A DNA stretch of 30,546 nt, from positions 41,649 to 72,194 of the forward strand of contig DJFY01000120.1 of NCBI GenBank assembly GCA_002431545.1. Direction: 5' to 3'. Each line of letters starts with the position of its first letter. The stretch's first letter is position 1. The notes beneath the pieces were generated by a model. That model saw only the letters and a program-made list of their open reading frames with translations. It had not been told where the DNA came from and made no database searches. A program made the translations under genes and the position numbers. Positions 9,188 through 17,643 of this stretch are shown here, piece after piece. The DNA comes from Cellvibrionales bacterium UBA5860. Lineage in GTDB: Bacteria; Pseudomonadota; Gammaproteobacteria; Pseudomonadales; Porticoccaceae.

Positions 9188-9196
9188 TGCTAGTAT
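9188..9196 (+). promoter_or_regulatory. Weak extended -10 candidate upstream of aroB
   Basis: TGC followed by TAGTAT resembles an extended -10 element (TGn plus hexamer) in the 53-nt gap between aroK and aroB. The -35 position (about 9168-9173) is poor. It could give aroB some expression independent of the pil operon. Pattern match only. Confidence 0.2.
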
Positions 9197-9231
9197 CCTT
9201 CCGTCTGTTTATTCTTTAGTTCAATTTGCTT

Positions 9232-10305
9232 ATGCATTGCTTGCATGTCGCGCTGGGCGCGCGCAGCTATCCTATTATTATCGGCCGGGGTCTCTTATCG
9301 GATAATGCGACATTTGCGCCGTATCTGGGCGAGGGGGGGGTACTTGTCGTTACCAACGACACTGTCGCGCCGCTTTATCTCTCGCGAGTTGTCGCCACTA
9401 TAGGTGCCCAGGATTGCCAGCAACTGGTGCTGCCAGATGGTGAAGAGTACAAGACGCTGGACACCCTGAATCGGGTATTTGACAGCTTGCTCGAGGCTCG
9501 GCGTACTCGCGATGTCACTCTGGTTGCGCTTGGCGGCGGCGTCATTGGTGATCTTACAGGGTTTGCCGCAGCCTGCTACCAGCGCGGCGTCGATTTCATA
9601 CAGGTTCCGACAACTCTTCTGGCGCAGGTCGACTCTTCGGTCGGTGGTAAAACCGCGGTCAACCACCGGCTCGGTAAGAATATGATCGGTGCTTTCCATC
9701 AACCCAAAGCGGTCTTCATCGACACCGACACGCTGGCATCTTTGCCCGACAGGCAGTTTGTCGCCGGTATAGCTGAAGTTATCAAATATGGCTTGATCGC
9801 CGATACCGCATTTTTTGAGTGGCTGGAAGCCAATATCCAGGCGCTCCTGGCGCGCGATCACGAATGTCTTGTTCACGCGATAGAAACATCATGCCGCCTG
9901 AAGGCTAAGGTGGTAAGTGATGATGAGCGCGAGTCCGGCATCAGAGCCATTCTCAATCTAGGGCATACCTTCGGCCACGCCATCGAAACGCACCAGGGCT
10001 ACAAATCCTGGCTGCATGGCGAGGCGATTGCTGCTGGTATGGTGCTGGCCGCCAGAGTGTCGGCGGCTGTAGGGTGGTTGAGTGCCGGTGATGTCGAACG
10101 GATCACCGCGCTGATTACGGCTGCGGGTTTGCCCGTGGCCCCGCCGGGTGACATTGGCATTGAAGACTTTCTGGAACTCATGGCCGTGGACAAGAAAGCC
10201 CGGGGCGGTCGGATTCACCTGGTTCTGCTAAAAGAAATCGGTAACCCTGTGGTTACCGCCGATTACGATCAAGCCGCGTTACGAGCAGTGCTAAGCTCGA
10301 CCTGA
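9232..10305 (+). CDS. aroB: 3-dehydroquinate synthase
   Basis: Converts DAHP to 3-dehydroquinate, step two of the shikimate pathway, using NAD and a divalent metal. The 357-residue protein has the NAD-binding GGGVIGDLTGFAAACYQRG stretch near residue 100, PTTLLAQVDSSVGGKTAVNH, the metal-ligand region NLGHTFGHAIE, and WLHGEAIAAGM. All hallmark motifs are present. ATG 9232 is preferred to the in-frame TTG two codons earlier; neither has a strong ribosome binding site. A run of eight G residues lies at 9333-9340 within codons 34-37. It follows aroK and precedes gltB, though the usual intervening damX-like gene is absent. Confidence 0.95.
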   Translation: MHCLHVALGARSYPIIIGRGLLSDNATFAPYLGEGGVLVVTNDTVAPLYLSRVVATIGAQDCQQLVLPDGEEYKTLDTLNRVFDSLLEARRTRDVTLVALGGGVIGDLTGFAAACYQRGVDFIQVPTTLLAQVDSSVGGKTAVNHRLGKNMIGAFHQPKAVFIDTDTLASLPDRQFVAGIAEVIKYGLIADTAFFEWLEANIQALLARDHECLVHAIETSCRLKAKVVSDDERESGIRAILNLGHTFGHAIETHQGYKSWLHGEAIAAGMVLAARVSAAVGWLSAGDVERITALITAAGLPVAPPGDIGIEDFLELMAVDKKARGGRIHLVLLKEIGNPVVTADYDQAALRAVLSST

Positions 10306-10353
10306 ACGAAGGTTCCGTAACTTTATCGGGCCCTGTAGAGGGGTTTCGACGAT

Positions 10354-10382
10354 TTGTCGCGGTTTCGGCGTGCGTGTAGAAT
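10354..10382 (+). promoter_or_regulatory. Sigma70-type promoter of gltBD
   Basis: TTGTCG at 10354-10359, a 17-nt spacer, and TAGAAT at 10377-10382 match the sigma70 consensus at four or five positions per hexamer. The predicted start site, near 10389, leaves a leader of about 80 nt before gltB. It lies in the aroB-gltB gap, where a promoter for the ammonia-assimilation genes is expected. Confidence 0.55.
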
Positions 10383-10471
10383 GTGCCTCCCTTTCGGTTG
10401 GGCTGCTATTTCACGTAGCAAACTGAATTTCGCGTAACGTGTTCCTACCCGGTTGTTTTTCAAGAAGATAT

Positions 10472-13400
10472 ATGTCAAAGGGCTTGTACGATAGAGGCGA
10501 ATTTCGCGATAACTGTGGCTTTGGTCTGATTGCCCATTTGCGCGGCGAGGCGAGTCATCAATTGCTACAAACGGCAATTGGTGCGCTTACCTGCATGACC
10601 CACCGTGGCGGTATCGCCGCAGATGGCAAGACTGGCGATGGCTGTGGTTTGCTGATGCAGAAACCTGACCGGTTTTTTCGCCAGATTGCCCGCGACAAGT
10701 GGCAGGCTGACCTGCCCACGGATTACGCCATTGGCGCGATGATGCTCGATATTGATAGCGAGCGCCGACAGCAACAGAAAATTGTTGCCGAGGAGGAGTT
10801 CACGCGCCAGGGACTGACCGTTGTCGGCTGGCGCGAGGTGCCCACGGACAACAGCTGTCTCGGGGAAATCGCCCTACGTTCGCAGCCTGCAATAGAGCAG
10901 GTCTACGTCACTGCCAGCCCGGATCTGACCATCGAGTACTTTGACGCCCGGCTCTTTGTCGCCCGGCGTCATATCGAAAAGCGTCTGGTTTCCGATAAAT
11001 CCTTTTATATTGCGAGCCTCGCGACTCGAGTGGTCTGCTACAAGGGTTTAATGATGCCGGTGGATCTGCCCCGGTTCTATCCCGACCTGTCGGACTCCCG
11101 GCTGGAAACCGCGATCTGCGTTTTTCACCAGCGCTTTAGTACCAACACCTTACCGGAATGGCCGCTGGCGCAACCCTTCCGTATGCTGGCGCATAATGGC
11201 GAGATAAATACCATCCTCGGCAACCGCAACTGGTCGCTGGCGCGCACCAACAAGTTTGAATCCCCGCTGTTGCCCGACCTCAAAGATGTGGCCCCCCTGG
11301 TCAATAGAGAGGGCTCCGATTCTTCTAGTCTGGATAATATGCTCGAAGTGCTGGTTACCGGTGGCGTGCCCCTGCATCGGGCGGTACGCATGTTGATTCC
11401 GCCGGCCTGGAATAACGTCGAAGATCAGAATCCGAACGAACGCGCGTTCTTTGAATATCAATCGATGCACATGGAGCCCTGGGATGGCCCCGCTGGCCTG
11501 GTTATGACCGATGGCCGGTACGCCGTGTGTGCCCTGGATCGCAACGGCTTGCGCCCGTCTCGCTGGAGCCTGACTGACGACGATGTCATTACGGTGGCTT
11601 CCGAGACCGGCGTCAATTCGGTGGCGTCGGGTGCGGTGGTTGCCAAGGGGCGCCTGGGACCGGGCGATATGCTGTCAATCGACGTGGTCAAGGGCAAAAT
11701 AGAAACGCGCGAGGAAATCGACCAGCGCCTGGCTGCAGCGCAACCCTATCGGCGTTGGTTGCGTGAAGGCGCGGAAGCGATTGAATCAACGCTCGAGCAG
11801 GATGGTCTGGAATCGGAAGGTACGCTGTCGCGGCAACTGATCCGCCGCTACATGAAAATGTACGGGGTTTCCCTTGAAGAGCGGAATCAGGTGCTGGCGC
11901 CCCTGGCCGAGGGTGCCCAGGAAGCGGTGGCCTCAATGGGTGACGATGCGCCCATGGCGGTGTTGTCGAGTCGTCATCGCAGCGTGTTCGATTATTTCCG
12001 GCAGCAATTTGCCCAGGTCACGAACCCGCCCATCGATCCCCTGCGGGAGGGCATAGCGATGTCCCTTACCACGCAGCTGGGCAAAGAGCGGAATGTGTTT
12101 GCCGAAGGGCCCGAGCACGCCCAGCGTGTCAATTTGAACAGCCCGGTTCTTTCGCCGCGCAAGTACTTTGCGTTGAAAAACAACGGGCACAAGGATTTTC
12201 GGGTTCGAAAGTTCGAGTTGCGCTATCAACCTGAACATTGTGACTTACGATCGGCAATTGTTGCATTGTGCGCTGATGTTGAAGCAGCTGTGCGCGAAGG
12301 TATAACGATCTGCATTCTTTCCGACTATAAAATTGATATCGGGGAGATTCCGGTCCAGGCGCTTTTTGCCGTCGGAGCGGTGCACAACCATCTCATCAAG
12401 CGTGGGCTGCGCTGCGATGCAAATCTAATCGTCAGTACCGGCTCGGCGCGGGATGCTCATCAGATTGCGACGTTGATTGGCTGCGGTGCTACCGCAGTCT
12501 ATCCCTATCTGAGTTATCACCTGCTGCACGAGATGACCGAAAGTGGGGAATTAACCGTCGATGTCGATACGGCGTTCAAGCACTATCGCCGGGGGATTAT
12601 CAAGGGCTTGATGAAAATCCTGTCAAAGATGGGTATTTCGACCATCGCCTCTTATCGCGGTGCCATGCTGTACGAGGCAGTTGGACTTGCCGACGAGCTT
12701 GTCGAGCTTTGCTTCCCCGGTTTGCCAAGCCGTATCCAGGGCGCCGGATTCAGCGATTTCCAGCATGAGCAGGAAGAAATTGCCGCCTTGACCTGGAAGG
12801 ACAGGAAGCCGATTTCACCCGGTGGGTTATTTAAGTATATCCATGGCGAGGAGTATCACGCATTTAATCCGGATGTCGTACAGGCCCTGCACAAGGTGGT
12901 CAGGAGTGGTCGTTACGAGGACTGGAAAGTATACGCGTCGCTGGTAAACGAAAGGCCGGTCACCACGTTGCGGGACCTGTTTCGCTTGCGGCTTGACGGA
13001 CCACGACTTCCCCTCGAGCAAGTAGAGCCGGTCGAGAGCATCATCAAACGTTTCGATTCAGCGGGCATGTCCCTGGGCGCGTTATCGCCCGAGGCCCACG
13101 AATCATTGGCCGAGGCGCTCAACGGACTTGGCGGCCGCTCCAATTCAGGAGAAGGCGGCGAAGATCCGGCCCGCTATGGCACGGTGCGCACGTCGAAGAT
13201 CAAGCAAGTCGCGTCCGGACGCTTTGGTGTGACGCCTCACTACCTGAGAAACGCAGAAGTCATACAGATCAAAATTGCCCAGGGAGCGAAGCCTGGGGAA
13301 GGTGGTCAGTTGCCCGGTGGCAAGGTCAACAAATTGATAGCATCGCTGCGCTATTCAGTACCCGGCGTCACGCTGATTTCGCCCCCGCCACACCACGATA

Positions 13401-14929
13401 TTTATTCCATCGAGGATTTGGCGCAATTGATCTTCGATTTGAAACAGGTCAATCCCGATGCGCTGGTCTCTGTAAAGCTTGTGTCCCGGCCGGGCGTCGG
13501 CACGATTGCTGCAGGTGTTGCCAAAGCCTACGCTGACCTGATTACGATTTCCGGTTACGATGGCGGTACGGCCGCCAGTCCGCTGACATCTATTCGCTAT
13601 GCCGGTTCTCCATGGGAGCTGGGGCTTGCGGAGACGCACCAGACGCTACAGGCCAACGACCTGCGCGACAAGGTTCGCGTGCAGACTGATGGCGGTTTGA
13701 AAACCGGCCTGGACGTCATCAAGGCAGCCATACTAGGTGCCGAGAGCTTCGGTTTCGGTACAGCACCCATGGTAGCGCTGGGCTGTAAATACCTGCGTAT
13801 CTGTCACCTTAATAACTGCGCGACCGGGGTGGCCACCCAGGATGATACCCTCCGACAGGAACACTACCAGGGCACGGTCGAGCATGCCCGCAACTTTTTC
13901 AGGTTCGTAGCTGAAGAGGTGCGTGAATGGCTGGCTCTGCTGGGCGTGCACAGCCTGACTGACCTGATTGGTCGAGTAGATCTGCTGGAGCGCATACCGG
14001 GCGCGACCGAAAAACAAAGAAAGCTCGATTTATCGCCGGTGCTGCATACCGACGAGCTACTTGCCAGCAAACCGAGGTATTGCCAGGTTGGTAAAAACGC
14101 GCCTTTCGACAAGGGCGAACTGGCCGAGCGTATGGTTGAAGACATTTTGCCGGCCATCACTCAGCGCGTAGGCGGCGAATTCAGCTACGAGGTTTGCAAC
14201 AGCGATCGCTCGATCGGCGCGCGATTGAGCGGTGAAATCGCCTCGCGCTACGGAAACCAGGGCATGAGCGATGCGCCTGTCAAGTTGTCGCTGAGCGGTG
14301 TGGCGGGGCAGTCTTTGGGCGTCTGGAATGCCGGTGGCCTGGATATTTATCTAAGCGGTGACGCCAACGATTATGTGGGTAAAGGTATGGCCGGCGGGAA
14401 GATCGTCCTGTCGCCGCCAATAGGCAGCACGTTTGCCAGTAATAAGACGCCGATCATGGGTAATACCTGCCTGTATGGTGCGACCGGAGGTAAGCTCTTC
14501 GCCAGTGGGCGCGCGGGCGAGCGCTTCGCGGTGCGTAATTCCGGTGCTTATGCAGTGGTCGAGGGCGCCGGGGACCACTGCTGTGAATATATGACTGGCG
14601 GCGTGATCGCTGTTCTCGGCTCTACGGGATATAACTTTGGCGCGGGGATGACGGGAGGTTTTGCCTATGTCCTCGATCTCGAGCGGCGTTTTTATGACCG
14701 CGTCAACATGGAGTTAGTAGATATCCATCATATCGGCAGTGAATCGTTTGAGAATCAGCGTCACTTTCTCAAACAAATGATTCGCGAGTTTGTCGCCGAA
14801 ACCGACAGTTGCTGGGGACGGGAGTTGATTGACAGCTTCGATGATTATATCTCCCGATTCTGGCTGGTGAAACCGAAGTCCGCGTCGCTGGCGAGTTTGT
14901 TTGAAAACACTCGAGCGAGGCCCGAGTAG
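10472..14929 (+). CDS. gltB: Glutamate synthase (NADPH) large subunit
   Basis: Transfers the amide of glutamine to 2-oxoglutarate to make two glutamates, working with GltD. The 1485-residue protein begins with a 14-residue propeptide before Cys15 (DNCGFGLIAH), the nucleophile of the glutaminase domain once the propeptide is removed. A central domain and the FMN-binding synthase domain follow (SNSGEGGEDPARYGT; GGTAASPLTS). Cys1105, Cys1111 and Cys1116 in GCKYLRICHLNNC are the 3Fe-4S ligands, and a C-terminal Gly-rich beta-helix closes the protein. An in-frame GTG at 10439 exists, but ATG 10472 is preferred because the propeptide then has normal length; AAGAAG lies just upstream. gltD follows after 49 nt. 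Confidence 0.97.
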   Translation: MSKGLYDRGEFRDNCGFGLIAHLRGEASHQLLQTAIGALTCMTHRGGIAADGKTGDGCGLLMQKPDRFFRQIARDKWQADLPTDYAIGAMMLDIDSERRQQQKIVAEEEFTRQGLTVVGWREVPTDNSCLGEIALRSQPAIEQVYVTASPDLTIEYFDARLFVARRHIEKRLVSDKSFYIASLATRVVCYKGLMMPVDLPRFYPDLSDSRLETAICVFHQRFSTNTLPEWPLAQPFRMLAHNGEINTILGNRNWSLARTNKFESPLLPDLKDVAPLVNREGSDSSSLDNMLEVLVTGGVPLHRAVRMLIPPAWNNVEDQNPNERAFFEYQSMHMEPWDGPAGLVMTDGRYAVCALDRNGLRPSRWSLTDDDVITVASETGVNSVASGAVVAKGRLGPGDMLSIDVVKGKIETREEIDQRLAAAQPYRRWLREGAEAIESTLEQDGLESEGTLSRQLIRRYMKMYGVSLEERNQVLAPLAEGAQEAVASMGDDAPMAVLSSRHRSVFDYFRQQFAQVTNPPIDPLREGIAMSLTTQLGKERNVFAEGPEHAQRVNLNSPVLSPRKYFALKNNGHKDFRVRKFELRYQPEHCDLRSAIVALCADVEAAVREGITICILSDYKIDIGEIPVQALFAVGAVHNHLIKRGLRCDANLIVSTGSARDAHQIATLIGCGATAVYPYLSYHLLHEMTESGELTVDVDTAFKHYRRGIIKGLMKILSKMGISTIASYRGAMLYEAVGLADELVELCFPGLPSRIQGAGFSDFQHEQEEIAALTWKDRKPISPGGLFKYIHGEEYHAFNPDVVQALHKVVRSGRYEDWKVYASLVNERPVTTLRDLFRLRLDGPRLPLEQVEPVESIIKRFDSAGMSLGALSPEAHESLAEALNGLGGRSNSGEGGEDPARYGTVRTSKIKQVASGRFGVTPHYLRNAEVIQIKIAQGAKPGEGGQLPGGKVNKLIASLRYSVPGVTLISPPPHHDIYSIEDLAQLIFDLKQVNPDALVSVKLVSRPGVGTIAAGVAKAYADLITISGYDGGTAASPLTSIRYAGSPWELGLAETHQTLQANDLRDKVRVQTDGGLKTGLDVIKAAILGAESFGFGTAPMVALGCKYLRICHLNNCATGVATQDDTLRQEHYQGTVEHARNFFRFVAEEVREWLALLGVHSLTDLIGRVDLLERIPGATEKQRKLDLSPVLHTDELLASKPRYCQVGKNAPFDKGELAERMVEDILPAITQRVGGEFSYEVCNSDRSIGARLSGEIASRYGNQGMSDAPVKLSLSGVAGQSLGVWNAGGLDIYLSGDANDYVGKGMAGGKIVLSPPIGSTFASNKTPIMGNTCLYGATGGKLFASGRAGERFAVRNSGAYAVVEGAGDHCCEYMTGGVIAVLGSTGYNFGAGMTGGFAYVLDLERRFYDRVNMELVDIHHIGSESFENQRHFLKQMIREFVAETDSCWGRELIDSFDDYISRFWLVKPKSASLASLFENTRARPE

Positions 14930-14978
14930 TCAACGTGTCTGCCTGTTGGCCACGCACAAAGTTTGACGGGTGATAAAT

Positions 14979-16397
14979 ATGGCTGAACGCTTGAATAACC
15001 ATTTCCAGTTTATCGAACTGGAACGCAGGGACCCGCAAAAAAAATCCATTGATCAACGCCGGATCAGTTTCGTCGAGATATACGAGCCCTACAAGAAACA
15101 GGAGGCGGCGGCACAGGCGCATCGCTGCCTGGACTGCGGTAATCCTTATTGCGAGTGGAAATGCCCGGTACACAACTATATTCCGAACTGGCTGCAACTG
15201 GTCACGGACGGGAACATTCTCGAAGCTGCCGAACTGTGTCATCAAACCAACACGTTGCCGGAGGTCTGCGGGCGAGTCTGTCCACAGGACCGGCTTTGTG
15301 AGGGCGCCTGCACACTCAATGATGGCTTTGGCGCGGTCACAATAGGTAATGTCGAAAAATATATTACTGATACCGCCTTTGATCTGGGTTGGCGGCCGGA
15401 TATGTCGGAGGTTGTGCCTACCGGCAAGCGGGTTGCCATCATTGGCGCCGGGCCCGCGGGTTTGGGCTGTGCTGATATTCTGGTGCGCAACGGCGTCACA
15501 CCTGTGGTTTACGATCGATATCCCGAGATCGGCGGACTGCTGACCTTCGGAATTCCTGAATTTAAACTGGAAAAATCTATCCTGGCTCGGCGCCGCGAGA
15601 TCTTCCGGGACATGGGGATCGTATTCAAACTGAATACCGAAATAGGACGTGATATTTCTTTTCAGGCACTGCTCGATGAGTACGACGCGGTCTTTCTGGG
15701 TATGGGAACCTATACCGCCATGCGTGGTGATTTTCCCGGCGAGGACACGCCTGGGGTGGTCGATGCCTTGCCCTATCTCATCGGGAATGTGAATCGAAAC
15801 CAGGGCTGGCCGCAGGGCGATGATGCCTATATCTCGGTCAAAGGGCTGGACGTGGTGGTACTGGGCGGTGGCGATACCGCTATGGACTGCAACCGCACCG
15901 CGATCCGCCAGGGCGCGCGCCGGGTCGTGTGTGTCTATCGGCGAGACGAGGCCAATATGCCCGGTTCCCGTCGCGAAGTCACCAACGCCCGCGAGGAGGG
16001 CGTTGAGTTTCTCTTCAACAGGCAACCGGTCGCTATCGAGGGCGATGGGAAAGTGTCGGGTGTCAGGGTGGTTGAGACCGAGTTGGGCGAACCCGATGAG
16101 AATGGCCGGCGTCGCCCGGTCCCGGTGGCAGACAGCGAGCAAATCATTAAAGCGGACGTGGTCTTGCTGGCGTTCGGTTTCCAACCGAGTCCGCCGGACT
16201 GGCTCGGCACCCACGGTATTAAGCTTAACTCCTGGGGCGGGGTGGTGGCACCGGAAGAGCAGACATTGCCGTTTCAAACCAGTCACGCGAAGGTGTTTGC
16301 CGGCGGCGATATGGTGCGTGGTTCCGATCTGGTGGTGACGGCGATCTGGGAGGGCCGCAAGGCGGCTGAGAGCATCCTGGATTACCTGGACGTGTGA
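14979..16397 (+). CDS. gltD: Glutamate synthase (NADPH) small subunit
   Basis: Takes electrons from NADPH through FAD and two 4Fe-4S clusters and passes them to GltB. The 472-residue protein has Cys50/53/58/62 (HRCLDCGNPYCEWKCP) and Cys97/101/107/111 (CGRVCPQDRLCEGAC), an FAD-binding GAGPAG motif in VAIIGAGPAGLGCAD, and an NADPH-binding GGGDTAMDC motif. It ends with the conserved FAGGDMVRGSDLVVTAIWEG region. I prefer ATG 14979 over the in-frame GTG at 14970 because the protein then starts MAERLNNHFQFIE, as in related GltD. A run of eight A residues lies at 15037-15044 near the 5' end. hemE starts 15 nt after the stop. Confidence 0.97.
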   Translation: MAERLNNHFQFIELERRDPQKKSIDQRRISFVEIYEPYKKQEAAAQAHRCLDCGNPYCEWKCPVHNYIPNWLQLVTDGNILEAAELCHQTNTLPEVCGRVCPQDRLCEGACTLNDGFGAVTIGNVEKYITDTAFDLGWRPDMSEVVPTGKRVAIIGAGPAGLGCADILVRNGVTPVVYDRYPEIGGLLTFGIPEFKLEKSILARRREIFRDMGIVFKLNTEIGRDISFQALLDEYDAVFLGMGTYTAMRGDFPGEDTPGVVDALPYLIGNVNRNQGWPQGDDAYISVKGLDVVVLGGGDTAMDCNRTAIRQGARRVVCVYRRDEANMPGSRREVTNAREEGVEFLFNRQPVAIEGDGKVSGVRVVETELGEPDENGRRRPVPVADSEQIIKADVVLLAFGFQPSPPDWLGTHGIKLNSWGGVVAPEEQTLPFQTSHAKVFAGGDMVRGSDLVVTAIWEGRKAAESILDYLDV

Positions 16398-16412
16398 GCT
16401 GACCCCGCAGAT

Positions 16413-17474
16413 ATGACCGGACTAAAAAACGATCGACTGTTGCGCGCGCTTCGGCGCCAACCTGTCGATGTTACGCCCGTCTGGGTAATGCGGCAGGCCG
16501 GCCGCTACCTGCCGGAATATCGCAGCACCCGCGAAAAGTGCGGTTCGTTTATGTCCCTGTGCCAAAATCCCCAGGCAGCCTGTGAAGTGACTTTGCAGCC
16601 GCTGGAACGTTTCGATCTCGACGCCGCTATTTTGTTTTCCGACATTCTCACTATCCCGGATGCGATGGGACTGGGCCTGTATTTCGTCGAGGGCGAGGGC
16701 CCGCGATTTCGCAAGGTGGTGTCGACGCCTGGCGACATCGAGGCTTTGCCAGTAGTCAATACATTGAAGGACCTGACTTACGTCACCGATGCCGTGCGGG
16801 TGATACGACGCGAGTTGAACGGCCGGGTGCCTTTGATAGGTTTTGCCGGTAGTCCCTGGACGCTGGCGACCTATATCATCGAGGGTGGCCCAAGCCGGGA
16901 ATTCGCGCAAACAAAAGCCCTGGTTTATGACCAGCCTGAAGTGCTCGCATTGCTGCTGGAAAAGCTGACGGCTTCGGTGATTGATTATTTAAACGCGCAG
17001 ATTGCCGCTGGCGTCCAGGCGGTGCAAATATTCGATACCTGGGGCGGGGTGTTGAGCGCGTCGGCTTATCTAAAATTTTCCCTGGCTTATATGCAGCGCA
17101 TCGTCTCTGCCCTCAATACCGGACCCGACGGCGACCCTGTACCGGTAATCTTGTTTACCAAAGGCGGCGGCACCTGGCTTGAACAGATGGCCGAGTCCGG
17201 TTGTCACGCCCTCGGTCTGGACTGGAGTCAGGATATCGCACAGGCACGGCGCCGGGTTGGCGACCGGGTGGCGTTGCAGGGTAATCTCGATCCGGCGGTT
17301 CTGCGAAGTTCTCCCCGAGTTATCGCCGAGGAGGTCGACCTGATTCTCGAGCGCTTTGGCTCCGGCAGCGGCCACGTGTTTAATCTCGGGCATGGCATCA
17401 CGCCTGATATCGCACCCGATAACGTCGCCGCACTTGTGGATGCAGTTCACACTCAATCTGTGAAATACCACTAA
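16413..17474 (+). CDS. hemE: Uroporphyrinogen decarboxylase
   Basis: Removes four carboxyl groups from uroporphyrinogen III to give coproporphyrinogen III in heme synthesis. The 353-residue protein carries the N-terminal signature PVWVMRQAGRYLPEY (residues 22-36), the catalytic aspartate in FSDILTIPDAMG (Asp77), GFAGSPWTLATYIIEGG, and the C-terminal GHVFNLGHGITPD. No cofactor site is expected. It sits 15 nt after gltD and is probably cotranscribed with it, as in Pseudomonas. The ribosome binding site is weak. No clear terminator is seen after the stop; the 169-nt gap downstream holds a candidate promoter and a leader hairpin for the next gene. Confidence 0.97.
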   Translation: MTGLKNDRLLRALRRQPVDVTPVWVMRQAGRYLPEYRSTREKCGSFMSLCQNPQAACEVTLQPLERFDLDAAILFSDILTIPDAMGLGLYFVEGEGPRFRKVVSTPGDIEALPVVNTLKDLTYVTDAVRVIRRELNGRVPLIGFAGSPWTLATYIIEGGPSREFAQTKALVYDQPEVLALLLEKLTASVIDYLNAQIAAGVQAVQIFDTWGGVLSASAYLKFSLAYMQRIVSALNTGPDGDPVPVILFTKGGGTWLEQMAESGCHALGLDWSQDIAQARRRVGDRVALQGNLDPAVLRSSPRVIAEEVDLILERFGSGSGHVFNLGHGITPDIAPDNVAALVDAVHTQSVKYH

Positions 17475-17530
17475 AATCACGGGGTACTTTCTGCGTTTAT
17501 CGCCTCAAGTAACCGGCGAGTTGAAGCCTG

Positions 17531-17558
17531 TTGCAAATAGCTCGCATTGCGCTAGTCT
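17531..17558 (+). promoter_or_regulatory. Candidate promoter for the HD-GYP gene
   Basis: TTGCAA at 17531-17536 and TAGTCT at 17553-17558 are separated by 16 nt. This would start transcription near 17565, giving a leader of about 80 nt that opens with the inverted repeat at 17570-17604. Consensus match only. Confidence 0.35.
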
Positions 17559-17569
17559 AGCGGTTATCG

Positions 17570-17604
17570 CTCTGGAATCAGCGGGTTGAGCCGGGATTCC
17601 TGAG
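17570..17604 (+). other. Leader stem-loop before the HD-GYP gene
   Basis: GGAATC at 17574-17579 pairs with GATTCC at 17595-17600. CTC/GAG extends the stem after one T-T mismatch, and the loop is about 15 nt. It would lie at the very 5' end of the mRNA if the promoter at 17531-17558 is used, and it leaves the ribosome binding site at 17633 free. I do not recognise a known riboswitch. Confidence 0.3.
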
Positions 17605-17643
17605 AGGCTAACAAGCGTTTAAATAGCGCTCCGGAGACTGCGG

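Noticed and set aside
15037..15044. A8 run in gltD (another at 23276-23283 in orn)
   Set aside because: Gln/Glu-Lys-Lys codons make such runs common; nothing suggests programmed slippage.
14769..16286. 505-codon open frame antisense to gltD
   Set aside because: It lies wholly opposite gltD and the gltB end, has no recognisable domain, and is explained by codon bias leaving the opposite frame open.
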